Below are positions 24,921 to 33,524 of a stretch of 45,025 bases of DNA, piece after piece. The stretch is from a bacterium. Lineage in GTDB: Bacteria; Actinomycetota; Acidimicrobiia; Spongiisociales; ZC4RG35. The DNA lies in NCBI GenBank assembly GCA_028819345.1, contig JAPPLW010000072.1, positions 1-45,025 of the forward strand, written 5' to 3'. Made by a program: the position numbers and the translations under genes. The first letter of the stretch is position 1; each line of letters begins with the position of its first letter. Below the pieces are notes generated by a model. It was not told where the DNA came from and searched no databases. It was given only the letters and a program-made list of their open reading frames with translations.

Positions 24921-25292
24921 GGTCTCTCCACTGTCTCAGTCCTGTTCATCGAGTCATCGCAATCTCTCAGTTCAAGTCTTGTTCCTTGGCGCCGGTGCTT
25001 TTGAACTCGCGCCCGCCCTCTTATGTGGCTTTGAATGCCCTCTCAGCCGGGATGGCACAGGCTGCCAATCCCTAACGGGCCGGGCGAGCGGGGTATTAGC
25101 GACCACCGGTGACCTGCGCCTTAGCAGGGTACTTGAATGGGTCTCCATATTTATAAGGGCGATCCTCCATAAAGGGGTGTTTGCCACCACCGGTGACCTG
25201 CGTCTCAACAGGGGGCTTGGGGAGGACACCGTAATTCTGACAGGGGGAACCCACAGTGTGGAAGACGCAGCGGTTCAGCTAAGCGGATTCCC
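24921..25292. other. Gene-poor gap with an 84-base-spaced direct repeat
   Basis: About 370 bases with open frames on both strands that only reflect the repeats. A 35-37-base unit occurs at 25100-25134 and 25183-25219. No gene or RNA was recognised. This gap separates the metabolic block from the defence-like region. Confidence 0.5.
25100..25219 (+). repeat. Imperfect direct repeat, two copies 84 bases apart
   Basis: Both copies share CCACCGGTGACCTGCG (25103-25118 and 25187-25202), then CTtAgCAGGG or CTcAaCAGGG and CTTG. The core CACCGGTG is palindromic. A much weaker likeness (GACCACC, TGACC, CTT, AGGGGGTA) occurs near 26241-26275, beyond the HNH gene. The meaning is unknown. Confidence 0.55.
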
Positions 25293-26150
25293 TTATCCTC
25301 CCACCAGCTGCTGCAACCACTCTGTTAGTGCCGCTTGGACTTCCTCACCAGCAGGGCCGTACCACCACTTGAAAGCCAATACCGAACCCAACGACCACAA
25401 TGTGAAGGCAGTTAGCGCCAAGGCCCCTCTCTGGGTGGCCTTCTTGGTGGCGATCGTCCCGTCGTTCAAGATATCGTGTTGTCCTGGCGCTGGAACCATC
25501 AACCTCGATCCGGTGGGTGTTAGGGCTATCCCCAAAGGGGGCATGTCTGGGTGGCGCCACTTCCGCAACTCTGGTGTGTTGCCCTTGGGCTTGTTGCAAT
25601 AGGAGTGCGCCGCTTGGAGATTGTCAAGTTTGTGGAGAACGCTCTTGAACTGGTTGCCACTAACAGCTTTCCCTCCATTGATGTTGAATGTCGTGAACAC
25701 TTTCGGGGCGATGTGTTCGACTTGAGCACCTTTGATCTTCGTTTTCGCCCCGCAAAGCCCGCACTTGCCCCCGTCGCGGTTATACACATATCGGAGAACC
25801 GATCTTCGATGTTTGGATTCCCATACCCCTGTGGCATCTGGTTCGTCCGACTCCAGACGGCGACGATGCCATTTATGCAACCATCCTATAAGCGCGGCAG
25901 TTGCCTTGGATAGCCGCCCACGTTGTGTTGGTTGCGGCAGTTTGCCGTGATACTCGTCCTCGGACAACACCGAGAACGCCCTTCTGCCATCCTCGCCCTC
26001 GCTGTTCTCTTCTAAGAGTGAGAGGGTGAAGTCGCATTTTGTTTTCGGCCAGCTGCTGCAACCCAGAAAGTCGGTGCCGTCCTCCCTGTTGGTGACAACT
26101 TTCATAGGGCTGTTGCATCGTGCGCACAGGGGTACTGGTTGGATCGACAT
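25293..26150 (-). CDS. Membrane-anchored HNH endonuclease with topoisomerase-type zinc finger
   Basis: 285 aa from ATG 26150 (an alternative start at 26165 adds five residues). Residues 8-45 form a zinc ribbon (CARC, then GCSSWPKTKC) like those at the C-terminus of topoisomerase I, which bind single-stranded DNA. Residues 115-205 are an HNH domain: RYVYNRDGGKCGLCG, VEHIAPK, LDNLQAAHSYCNKPKG. Near the C-terminus LALTAFTLWSLGSVLAFKWW is one membrane segment. The order zinc finger, HNH, membrane helix suggests a membrane-tethered DNA nuclease, a layout fitting a defence effector that attacks incoming DNA. That role is inference from domains and neighbours. Confidence 0.8.
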   Translation of the reverse strand: MSIQPVPLCARCNSPMKVVTNREDGTDFLGCSSWPKTKCDFTLSLLEENSEGEDGRRAFSVLSEDEYHGKLPQPTQRGRLSKATAALIGWLHKWHRRRLESDEPDATGVWESKHRRSVLRYVYNRDGGKCGLCGAKTKIKGAQVEHIAPKVFTTFNINGGKAVSGNQFKSVLHKLDNLQAAHSYCNKPKGNTPELRKWRHPDMPPLGIALTPTGSRLMVPAPGQHDILNDGTIATKKATQRGALALTAFTLWSLGSVLAFKWWYGPAGEEVQAALTEWLQQLVGG

Positions 26151-26485
26151 GCAGGCATCGATCATAACTGCTCAGGGCATTTGGCATCACGTAGTTCACC
26201 CCATGGACAACCATGTTGTCGAGGCTGCGGTGTTGACCACCACCCCTGACCCTTCGGCTTGGAGGGGGTATCGGGATGACACTCCAAACGTAGGGATACG
26301 CCACAACGGCGACCGCCCGCGGAGATGCTCGAAAGGGACCAACAACCCTTCGACTGCTATCTATCCCCACGGCGGCGCAACCTATGAATCGCTAATCTGG
26401 AACGCGGATCGCGGGGATAGGGAATGGGGCGCTCTTTCCCGAGAGGGATTAGTCGGATGTCAAAGCGGGGTGAAACAATCAAGAC
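26151..26485. other. Intergenic region between the divergent HNH and first STAND genes
   Basis: About 335 bases between the HNH start and the stem described below. Both promoters should lie here, but no clear -35/-10 pair was recognised. The only visible feature is the weak repeat likeness near 26241-26275. Confidence 0.35.
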
Positions 26486-26530
26486 CATAGCGACACATGA
26501 AATCTTCTCTGTAAGTAGGTGGTCGCTATG
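26486..26530 (+). promoter_or_regulatory. Inverted repeat that would pair with the ribosome site and start codon of the first STAND gene
   Basis: CATAGCGAC (26486-26494) is the exact reverse complement of GTCGCTATG (26522-26530), whose last three bases are the ATG start codon. With one bulge the stem extends by two more pairs into the AGGTGG ribosome site (26517-26522). In RNA this hairpin would hide the start; as DNA it could be an operator. Confidence 0.45.
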
Positions 26531-29500
26531 ACCTTGCCCGGCGGAGGTGCTCTCCGTACGGGGCTCGACTACGAGGATTGGTGGCTGGCGTGGCGGATAG
26601 TTGAGATGTTGGAGGGGAAGGCGACTCGGATTCGTTTGGAACCGCCAGGTGATGAGGGCACAGGGATCGAATTCGAGGTCGACATCAAGGGTGAAACGTG
26701 GGGCGAGCAGGCAAAGGACGAGCAGAAGCGATGGACAATCAATCGGCTCCGTAGGGAGAAGGTGCTGTCCGCTGCCAAGACCCAGATCGGATTGGGTCGC
26801 GGCTTTAGGTTCGTTGCTACGAAGGACGCTAGCGAATTGGCTGCTCTCTCCTCTTTTTCTAAGAAGGCAGAGTCATTTGCCTACTACGAGCAGTTCCTGA
26901 CCGATGGGCGTCGAGCCGACCTCGCTGGAGTCGCTGAAGAATGGGGGATTTCAGAAGCAGACGCTTGGCGCATGCTCAAAAAGGTGGATGTGCGACATCT
27001 TACGATGGACTCGCTTCGGATGACAGTAACGACCAAGCTGGAACATCTCTATGTCGATGATCCCGCTGCTGTGGTCGGTGCCCTTCGTTTGTTCTGCCAT
27101 GAGACCATGCATCGGAGCTTCACAGCACCGGAGGTGGAAGGGCATTTTGAAAAGAAGGGTTTCCGGCGAAGGCTGATCGTCGGCGATCAGAACGTAATCA
27201 ATCGGCTAAGGGACACCGTCCAGTCCCAAGACCTTCATGTCGCGTCCTCCGAACCCGCCATAGGTTTGGTTACCCGCTCCGATGTCGGCTGCCTTCTAAA
27301 CAGACTTCGCGACCCGGACTGCAAGCAAATCGTGGTGGTTGATGGAACGGCTGGTTCTGGCAAGTCAACCGTGATCACTGCTGTCGCTAAGGAACTCCAA
27401 AACGACGGCTGGTTCGTGGCTGTGGCACGCATGGATGGGCACAGTCCGATATCAACTTCGGCGGACCTAGGGCAGGCGATGGGACTAGTTGACAAACCAT
27501 CGGTACTGCTTGCTGGGGTTTCGGACGGTATGCCCGCCCTCCTTGTCGTTGACCAGTTGGATGCCGCCAGTTTGTACAGCGGGCGGATGCCCAACAACTT
27601 CAACGCCGTGCAAAAGACTCTCGCCGAACTCGAACCGTACCCCCATGTCAAGGTTTTGCTGGTAACGCGCACAGCCGATCTACGGAACGATTGGAGGATG
27701 GTTAGGTTGCTGAAATCCCAGGATCGCGTCGAGCAGCACACGATCGGCAAGTTGGATGTTCAAGACGTCAAAACTCACCTGTCAGCAAAAGGCATCGGCA
27801 TTCCGATGTCGGCCACCACGCTCGAGTTGCTTCGCACGCCCCTGCACCTAGCTATTTTCAGCCATCTCCCCAAGAGCGCTCAGGCTACCAACTACTCCAC
27901 GCTACAAGGGCTTTACAAGAAGCACACCGAACATGTCCGGGTTGGTCTCGAACGGGAAAGAGGGTTTGACCCTGCAAGTTGGGGGGTGATCACGGGAACT
28001 TTGGTCGAGCACATGAGCGCTAGCGAGGTTCTTAGCGCTCCAAAGCGGATTTTGGCCGAGGTTTCCCCTGTGGCGGTCCGTGATTTGGTTTCCGAATCGG
28101 TCCTTGTAGATACCGGAGAGGGCTATGCCTTTTTTCACGAATCCTATTTCGACTTCTTGTTCGCCCAGGGCTTTGTCGCGTCAGGACGCTCCCTTCATGG
28201 TTTCCTTGTGGAATCCGAGCAGGGGCTGTTTCGACGTGCCCAGGTACGGCAAGTTCTGGAGTACCTGTCCTCCGAAGACCGGAGCAACTTCAGGTCAACG
28301 GTTGTGGAATTGCTCTCCTCTGACCATATACGGTTTCACCTCAAAGACGCGGTTGTCAGCGTTCTCAGCGATTCTCGACCAACTGCCAAAGATTGGGAAG
28401 CGCTCAATTTCATTGCCTGGGATGGGTCAAGTATCGGTTCTAGGCTGATAACTGTCCTTGGACAGGGGGGATGGTTCGATGCTGTGGACTCGTTGGGCCT
28501 ATGGGAAGAGTGGCTGGCGGACCGGGAGAAAGCGGACAAGGTATTCCATCAAGTAATGCGGGTAGCCAAGGAGCGACCCGCCCGGGTCGCTGCACTCGTT
28601 CGACCTCATATAGGGCAGTCCGGAGAGTGGCGGATTCGGTTCCACCAGCTAGCGAGATTCTCATTGAACAAGGAACTCGTGGACCCAATTGTCGAACTTG
28701 TGGAGAGGGGACAACTTGACGACATTCGCGATCCCTGGTCTCTTTTCTATTCGATCAAGGGATATCCAGCGGAAGAGGCCCGGCTCATAGGGTCGTTTCT
28801 ACAGAGGGGACTTGCCCAGGCGCTAGAAGCCGGGTTGGCCGACCCTTTCTCATCGGGGCTTCTGTCGCGTGGTTCGCAGTCGCACTCCGTTATCAGTGAT
28901 GTGGCCGCGGAAGAACCCGCGGCGTTTATCAGGCATGTGTTGCCTTTCGTGATTGGTGTGTCGATGAGCAACCAGCGCCGACTAGGGCAGGAGAGTCTAC
29001 CTTGCAGTGACCTCTGGACCGTCCGCTATCGGGGGCAGGCGTACGGCTTGAAAGCGGTCGTGTTTAAAGCCATCACCGATGCATTGGAGAAGCTGGCCGT
29101 AGACCGGCCGGAAGACTGCGCTACGGTCATACGTGGCCTCCGCCATGCCGAGAGTGAAGAGTTGCGGTTCCTTGCTTGCCGCGTCCTCACAGTCATGAAC
29201 GACTCGGACGATGCCATGGATTGGCTACTGTCCGACACTCGCAACTTTGCGCTCGGATGGTCCGACAATCATCTATGGGCATCCCGCGAGCTAATCGAAA
29301 AGCACTCCGTTGCCTGCTCAACCGCCCTGTTCGAGAGACTTGAAGAGTTCCTGCTCGGTTATTCGCTTTCAGTTGAAAAGGGATGGCCAAAGTATCGTGG
29401 GCGCAGCAGATACGAATTGCTTTCCGCAATGCCCTTCTCCAGGTTGTCCAATCTGGCAAAGCGAAAGCTCCAAGAACTAGAGAGACGCTTCAAAGAAAGC

Positions 29501-30889
29501 TCGCTCGAACCGCCACGGGGCATCGAGGTCCGTTCTGTCGAATCGCCGATTCCCGAAGAGTCGACAAAACACATGTCAGACGACAACTGGATACGCGCCC
29601 TCAAAAAGCACACGAGCAAACAGCCAACCTCGGACGGACATAAGGCCATCGGGGGAGCATTCCATCTGGCTCAACAGTTGGGCAGACGATCCAAGGAACA
29701 CCCAGAGCGTTTCGCCGAACTATCACTGAGATTCGACAACGCAATTCCCAGTGTGGCCATGAACACCATCCTCGATAGCGTCTCCGACTCTATTGACAGT
29801 GCTCTCCTGACCAACATTTGCGAACACGCCGCAAATACCTATGGGACAGACGCAGCACAATCAGTCTGTCAAGCGATCTGGAAAACCAAAGCTGGCAATC
29901 CGACAACCGTGAGGATTATCACCTCCTACAGCCAGGCCCGAGACGAGCAGGGATCAGAAGAATATCCCTCAGATACTGCGCGGGAGTGGGCTGCTCTCGC
30001 TGCTGCATCGGTCTTGCTGTCGGGACCGGACCACGTCGATGAACTCTTACCGGTAATCGAAACTCTCGCCAACGACCACAGCCTAAGAGTCCGGTGCGCA
30101 GCCGCGTTCGCTGTTCATGTCCTTGGTAACCACCAGTCCGAACGAGCACTTGAAATAGCCGAAACCCTGTTCCAAACCCCGGAGGTACTCGACTCTCACA
30201 ACAGCGAAAACCTTCTCGGCTACGCCGTTCTGTGGAGACCGGACCGCTTCGTTCCGCTGCTTTCCCGCGCCCTCCGGTACACTGGCTCCGGCGCAGACCC
30301 GCGGGGAGGCGGGGGGTCGGTGGCGAGGAGGGCTGGTTGTATATGGGCAGTGGCCTACCTTCGCAACCGGTTTCCCTCATCCATTACTCACGACGTATCG
30401 ACGCTTCCTGTCGCTGCTCGGGTGGGAGCAGCACAGATTCTCGCTGCAAGACTCCCTGACAGTTTGGATGTCTTGCCCGTTTTGTTTGACGACGACGACC
30501 CGGAGGTTCGGCGGAGCGCTTCGTTCGCGGTTAGATACATCGCCGAGATCTCAGCGAACGAACAGGATGAACTACTTGAGGCGTTGGTGCAAAGCAAGGC
30601 CTTCTCGGAAGGGAAGGGTTTGCTATTTATCGAGCTTCGAGAGTTGCCTGGAGAGTTGCCCAACGGCACGATCACAGCATGTGAACGGGCTATCGAATTG
30701 GCTGGTGCCCTGGTAGGGGACATCAGAACCGCCGAAGCCGGGCTAGGTACGCATCTGAGCGATGTGGTGCTACGCCTCTACAAGGAATCAGAAGACGACT
30801 TGAAGATCCGCTGCCTCAACATTATTGACAAACTGGTCGAGTTCAACGCTTTCGCCATCCAGAAAAGGCTCGACCAAGAAAGACAGTAA
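26528..30889 (+). CDS. Giant STAND-type NTPase with N-terminal nuclease-like domain (Avs-like)
   Basis: 1453 aa from ATG 26528 (AGGTGG six bases before). Residues 5-110 look like a Cap4/DUF4297-type restriction-endonuclease fold: GLDYEDWWLAWRIVEML, then EFEVDIKG (Asp52) and EQAK (Gln61-x-Lys63). Residues 125-165 resemble a winged helix (GVAEEWGISEADAWRML). The NTPase core has Walker A GTAGSGKST (273-281) and Walker B LLVVDQLD (Asp342), with STAND-like downstream helices and FHESYFDFLFAQGF near 540. The last 850 residues are helical repeats (for example HSLRVRCAAAFAVHVLG, DDPEVRRSASFAVRYIA, HEAT-like). This order, effector, NTPase, sensor repeats, is that of antiviral STAND proteins. It is divergent from the HNH gene. 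Confidence 0.8.
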   Translation: MTLPGGGALRTGLDYEDWWLAWRIVEMLEGKATRIRLEPPGDEGTGIEFEVDIKGETWGEQAKDEQKRWTINRLRREKVLSAAKTQIGLGRGFRFVATKDASELAALSSFSKKAESFAYYEQFLTDGRRADLAGVAEEWGISEADAWRMLKKVDVRHLTMDSLRMTVTTKLEHLYVDDPAAVVGALRLFCHETMHRSFTAPEVEGHFEKKGFRRRLIVGDQNVINRLRDTVQSQDLHVASSEPAIGLVTRSDVGCLLNRLRDPDCKQIVVVDGTAGSGKSTVITAVAKELQNDGWFVAVARMDGHSPISTSADLGQAMGLVDKPSVLLAGVSDGMPALLVVDQLDAASLYSGRMPNNFNAVQKTLAELEPYPHVKVLLVTRTADLRNDWRMVRLLKSQDRVEQHTIGKLDVQDVKTHLSAKGIGIPMSATTLELLRTPLHLAIFSHLPKSAQATNYSTLQGLYKKHTEHVRVGLERERGFDPASWGVITGTLVEHMSASEVLSAPKRILAEVSPVAVRDLVSESVLVDTGEGYAFFHESYFDFLFAQGFVASGRSLHGFLVESEQGLFRRAQVRQVLEYLSSEDRSNFRSTVVELLSSDHIRFHLKDAVVSVLSDSRPTAKDWEALNFIAWDGSSIGSRLITVLGQGGWFDAVDSLGLWEEWLADREKADKVFHQVMRVAKERPARVAALVRPHIGQSGEWRIRFHQLARFSLNKELVDPIVELVERGQLDDIRDPWSLFYSIKGYPAEEARLIGSFLQRGLAQALEAGLADPFSSGLLSRGSQSHSVISDVAAEEPAAFIRHVLPFVIGVSMSNQRRLGQESLPCSDLWTVRYRGQAYGLKAVVFKAITDALEKLAVDRPEDCATVIRGLRHAESEELRFLACRVLTVMNDSDDAMDWLLSDTRNFALGWSDNHLWASRELIEKHSVACSTALFERLEEFLLGYSLSVEKGWPKYRGRSRYELLSAMPFSRLSNLAKRKLQELERRFKESSLEPPRGIEVRSVESPIPEESTKHMSDDNWIRALKKHTSKQPTSDGHKAIGGAFHLAQQLGRRSKEHPERFAELSLRFDNAIPSVAMNTILDSVSDSIDSALLTNICEHAANTYGTDAAQSVCQAIWKTKAGNPTTVRIITSYSQARDEQGSEEYPSDTAREWAALAAASVLLSGPDHVDELLPVIETLANDHSLRVRCAAAFAVHVLGNHQSERALEIAETLFQTPEVLDSHNSENLLGYAVLWRPDRFVPLLSRALRYTGSGADPRGGGGSVARRAGCIWAVAYLRNRFPSSITHDVSTLPVAARVGAAQILAARLPDSLDVLPVLFDDDDPEVRRSASFAVRYIAEISANEQDELLEALVQSKAFSEGKGLLFIELRELPGELPNGTITACERAIELAGALVGDIRTAEAGLGTHLSDVVLRLYKESEDDLKIRCLNIIDKLVEFNAFAIQKRLDQERQ

Positions 30890-30898
30890 AGATCGTTC

Positions 30899-30923
30899 CT
30901 GGTCATGTGCTTGGTTTGACCAG
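30899..30923 (+). terminator. Small hairpin just after the first STAND gene
   Basis: CTGGTCA (30899-30905) pairs with TGACCAG (30917-30923), nine bases after the stop codon. There is no T-tract, so termination is only possible. The rest of the 188-base gap to the convergent gene shows nothing recognisable. Confidence 0.3.
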
Positions 30924-31077
30924 CAGATAGGACAGATTCCCAGGGCAACCGTCGCCATCCAGTGTGCTGGGGAACCTCGGCCCGCCGGCGCCGTGGGCGT
31001 TAATGCGCCCATGATCCCAACTGGGAGCGACAACGACCACACTGTGTCCCGATCCTGACATCTGGGACCATCCGCCC

Positions 31078-31638
31078 CTACCTCAGAGCTATGACGACGC
31101 TCGTTACTGCGGCAAGGGCTGCTATGGCGGTAATGGTGAACATCAACCAGTAACTCCAGCCCAGTCTCCTGGACTGTCGGATTTCCTCTTGTATCTGGCT
31201 GAGTGCTTCGAGTTGCGCCACCTGCATCTCCAACGTCGGGGAGACCGGCAATGCTGGTACTTTTGTGGGGTCGAGTGCTGGTAGGCGATCTGGAAGTCCG
31301 GCAACCTTCGATAGGTCTGGGAGTTTCGGGAAGTCTATCTTTGGGAATGACAGGGATGCTTCCGCTATCCGGTCTTTTATTTTGGCGAACTCCCGGGAGT
31401 TGGCTTCGTCCAACATTGTGGAGACTTCCTGCATCCGCTCTTTGAAAGCCTCGTTCTCTCTGTCCACGGCTTCCTTCAACAGCGGATCGGCGTCTAGGAT
31501 ATGCATGCCTCGTCTTCCCAACTCAATCCAATGCTTCATGGGCCACGAGCGGTCTTCCATCCCTTCTCGAAGGGTGGCAACGAAGTCCGAATCAGATAAG
31601 TCTGATAAGGCAGTGTCACCCATCTCTATCTGTGGCAT
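31078..31638 (-). CDS. Small C-terminally membrane-anchored protein, third gene of the XRE-ImmA operon
   Basis: 186 aa from ATG 31638, which lies 13 bases inside the end of the XRE-ImmA gene; the open frame further upstream to 31956 is a shadow of that gene. Residues 1-100 are helical and charged (EAVDRENEAFKERMQEV, likely coiled coil). A repetitive Pro/Leu/Asp stretch follows (FPKIDFPKLPDLSKV, LPALDPTKVPALPV). The C-terminus has a membrane helix (YWLMFTITAIAALAAVTSVV) with only ALR after it. No family is recognised. Its overlap with the metallopeptidase-regulator suggests joint expression, and it could be a membrane substrate or effector. Confidence 0.65.
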   Translation of the reverse strand: MPQIEMGDTALSDLSDSDFVATLREGMEDRSWPMKHWIELGRRGMHILDADPLLKEAVDRENEAFKERMQEVSTMLDEANSREFAKIKDRIAEASLSFPKIDFPKLPDLSKVAGLPDRLPALDPTKVPALPVSPTLEMQVAQLEALSQIQEEIRQSRRLGWSYWLMFTITAIAALAAVTSVVIALR

Positions 31639-32717
31639 GCCGTCTTGGGGTGCCTTCCACTCTTTTTGACTATGCGGAGGGCGGGGAGCGGCAGGGGAAG
31701 TGTCCGGGCGGCTTGGTCTACATTGGCGAATCCACCGAGGTTGGCGATTTGTTGCGGGTCGTAGGCGAGTTCTCCGAGGGCGTTGACGATTGATGCCGGT
31801 GTTGAGGGTGTTTCCGGCGGCAGTTGTTCGCTGAGGGGTTCCCGTTTTCGCCATCCTCTTGCGCTGAGTGCCTTGTAGAGAGACGTTTTGTTGGTTTGGG
31901 TGATCGTGCCGAGGTCGTGGGCTCGTGTAATCAGCGCGGCTATGGAAACCATCCATTTGCGTTTCAGGTTGGCGAAGTGCCCCAGGGAGCGTTGTCGGAG
32001 TTCGGGGCGGATCATGTGGGCGGGCATGAGAAACTCGGCGGCGAACTGCATGGCTTCTTCTTCGCTTTGGTTGGATAGGTGGATTGGTTCTGAGTGCATG
32101 ACTATGTGTCCGAGTTCGTGAGCCAGTGTCAGTCGTTTTCTGTCAGTTGGCACTCGGGAGTTGATCATGATGATTGGATGGTCATCGATCCATTGGGAAA
32201 GGCCGTCCACGCGGGGACTGCCGAAGTCGCGTTCGATAATCAGACAACCTGCTGATTCCATCCACGCGGTCAGGTTCCGGACCGGTCCCTGGGGCATGCG
32301 CCATTGCGCTCTGACGAGACGGGCGGCTTCGTGGGGTGGGTACTCGATCGGGTCGAGGGTGGGCATGGTGTTGGATGGGCGATAGTCGATTACTGACAGA
32401 AGGAGACGCATCTGTGCTCGGAGGACATTGATGCCCGCTTCGAGGCGTCTCCACACTCTTGCCGGTGCGGTCGCCCGTCGTCTCATGTGCGCTTCTGTGG
32501 CTATTGAACCGGCGATTTGGGACATGTTGGTGAGAAGGTGACTGTTAACACCGACAGCCGATGCCAACTGTTCAAGGGTTTCCGGGTCTGGGTCCCGTAA
32601 ACCGTTTTCGTATCTCGACAGGGCCGCTTGTGTGACCCCGGCTTGTTCCGCCAGCTGTGCCTGGGTCAAACCGGAGGCGATCCTTGCGGTGTGAATCGCC
32701 TCTCCGAGTCCGTTCAT
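31626..32717 (-). CDS. XRE regulator fused to ImmA/IrrE metallopeptidase
   Basis: 363 aa from ATG 32717, which overlaps the stop of the gene before it (ATGA). Residues 1-62 are an XRE helix-turn-helix (HTARIASGLTQAQLAEQAGV, ALSRYENGLRDPDPETL). Residues 120-260 are the ImmA/IrrE domain, with the zinc motif LAHELGHIVMH (His200, Glu201, His204) and EEEAMQFAAEFLMP supplying the distal Glu. ImmA/IrrE proteins cleave cognate repressors or act as stress switches and toxins. The C-terminal 100 residues carry a wing-like region (LYKALSARGWRKREPLSEQ). Its DNA-binding part probably acts on the dyad over the operon promoter at 33347-33362. Confidence 0.88.
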   Translation of the reverse strand: MNGLGEAIHTARIASGLTQAQLAEQAGVTQAALSRYENGLRDPDPETLEQLASAVGVNSHLLTNMSQIAGSIATEAHMRRRATAPARVWRRLEAGINVLRAQMRLLLSVIDYRPSNTMPTLDPIEYPPHEAARLVRAQWRMPQGPVRNLTAWMESAGCLIIERDFGSPRVDGLSQWIDDHPIIMINSRVPTDRKRLTLAHELGHIVMHSEPIHLSNQSEEEAMQFAAEFLMPAHMIRPELRQRSLGHFANLKRKWMVSIAALITRAHDLGTITQTNKTSLYKALSARGWRKREPLSEQLPPETPSTPASIVNALGELAYDPQQIANLGGFANVDQAARTLPLPLPALRIVKKSGRHPKTACHR

Positions 32718-33343
32718 GCCTTCGAATCTTTCCGGGTGTCGACGTTGGTTTCCATCGGTCGGACAGTGGGTGCCGGAGCGTCCGGTCGGGACGGCACGAT
32801 CACGCCCGAAGGTGCCTGCGGTCTGATCTCCCGGATCCACAGCGTGTCGCTTCTGCTCGTCGGATATGACACCGTAGCCGCTCCCATTTCTCCGAGTTCG
32901 CGATGCCAGATGTAGCCGAACACCAGGTTGGTCATCTCGGGGAGGTCGTCAAACAAAACGAACTGTCCCGGCGGAGGGTGTTGTCCGTAGAACCGCAGGG
33001 CTTGGTCAGTGGGGTAGCTGGCGATGGCGCCGGTGCCATGGTGGCGTTTGACACGGATACGGAAACGGTCATGCACGATGAGTTCCCGCAAAGGCCCACT
33101 CTCGAAGACGGTGACTTCGTCTATGTCGTCGGTTTCGGCTTTCAGGTGTTGCCACAACAAGTCGTGGATGACGTTGGACATTCCACGGGGACCGTGAGCG
33201 GCCGCCTGGGACGGCAGAGCCGCCCTGTATTCGGCCAGGTCGGCGGTTGCGTTCGCTACCGCTGATGCCCACGCAGCGAGCAACTTGTCACCCAGTGACT
33301 CCAACACATGGTCCGCATCGACGGAAAAACTGTCCGATAACAT
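32714..33343 (-). CDS. Hypothetical protein, first gene of the XRE-ImmA operon
   Basis: 209 aa from ATG 33343; a longer frame to 33400 would read through the promoter. No named domain is recognised. The protein is soluble, with an N-terminal helical part (DHVLESLGDKLLAAWASAVAN) and a beta-rich second half (FRIRVKRHH, FVLFDDLPEMTNLVFGYIWH, DTLWIREIRPQ). As best I recall, similar proteins precede ImmA/IrrE genes in actinobacterial mobile elements. Its stop overlaps the next start by four bases, so coupling is tight. It may be the partner or substrate of the metallopeptidase. Confidence 0.6.
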   Translation of the reverse strand: MLSDSFSVDADHVLESLGDKLLAAWASAVANATADLAEYRAALPSQAAAHGPRGMSNVIHDLLWQHLKAETDDIDEVTVFESGPLRELIVHDRFRIRVKRHHGTGAIASYPTDQALRFYGQHPPPGQFVLFDDLPEMTNLVFGYIWHRELGEMGAATVSYPTSRSDTLWIREIRPQAPSGVIVPSRPDAPAPTVRPMETNVDTRKDSKA

Positions 33344-33380
33344 ACCGGTCAGTATACCGACCCTGCTCGGTTTTCTCCAA
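33344..33380 (-). promoter_or_regulatory. Promoter with overlapping operator-like dyad of the XRE-ImmA operon
   Basis: On the minus strand TTGGAG (33375-33380), an 18-base spacer and TATACT (33351-33356) form a promoter. ATG 33343 begins only seven bases after the -10 box, so the mRNA would be leaderless. The -10 box lies inside a 16-base imperfect palindrome, GGTCAGTATACCGACC (33347-33362), with one mismatched pair. This is the expected place for self-repression by the XRE protein of the operon. Confidence 0.55.
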
Positions 33381-33410
33381 ACACCTTTCTTCCCAGGCAT
33401 CTACCCTGTC

Positions 33411-33448
33411 CACACGAGGCAAGTGGGCACTCCGGTACGTCCGAGGTC
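33411..33448 (+). repeat. Direct repeat copy A flanking the J-domain gene
   Basis: CACACGAGGCAAG, then CGTCCGAGGTC at its end; copy B (35833-35869) has CACACAGGCAAG and the same CGTCCGAGGTC. Both are preceded by a CATCT and a T-rich TTTTCTC word. The copies lie in the same orientation on either side of the J-domain gene. Confidence 0.45.
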
Positions 33449-33524
33449 CGCTATTGGCGATGTCGGGTTGATCGTTCAGGATAGAGGAGTAGTGATAGGT
33501 GTCACTGAGGGCTGGGCGGGGGTT

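Noticed and set aside
25100-25219. Two-repeat CRISPR array
   Set aside because: Copies differ at several positions, only two exist and no cas genes are visible; a plain direct repeat is more likely.
24972-25229. Minus-strand frame with repeated LLRRRSPVVANTPL
   Set aside because: The repetition comes from the two DNA direct repeats; no other coding signs are present.
25873-26370. Minus-strand frame of 165 codons across the HNH gene start
   Set aside because: It overlaps the HNH gene in another frame and has no motif; the zinc finger and HNH frame is clearly real.
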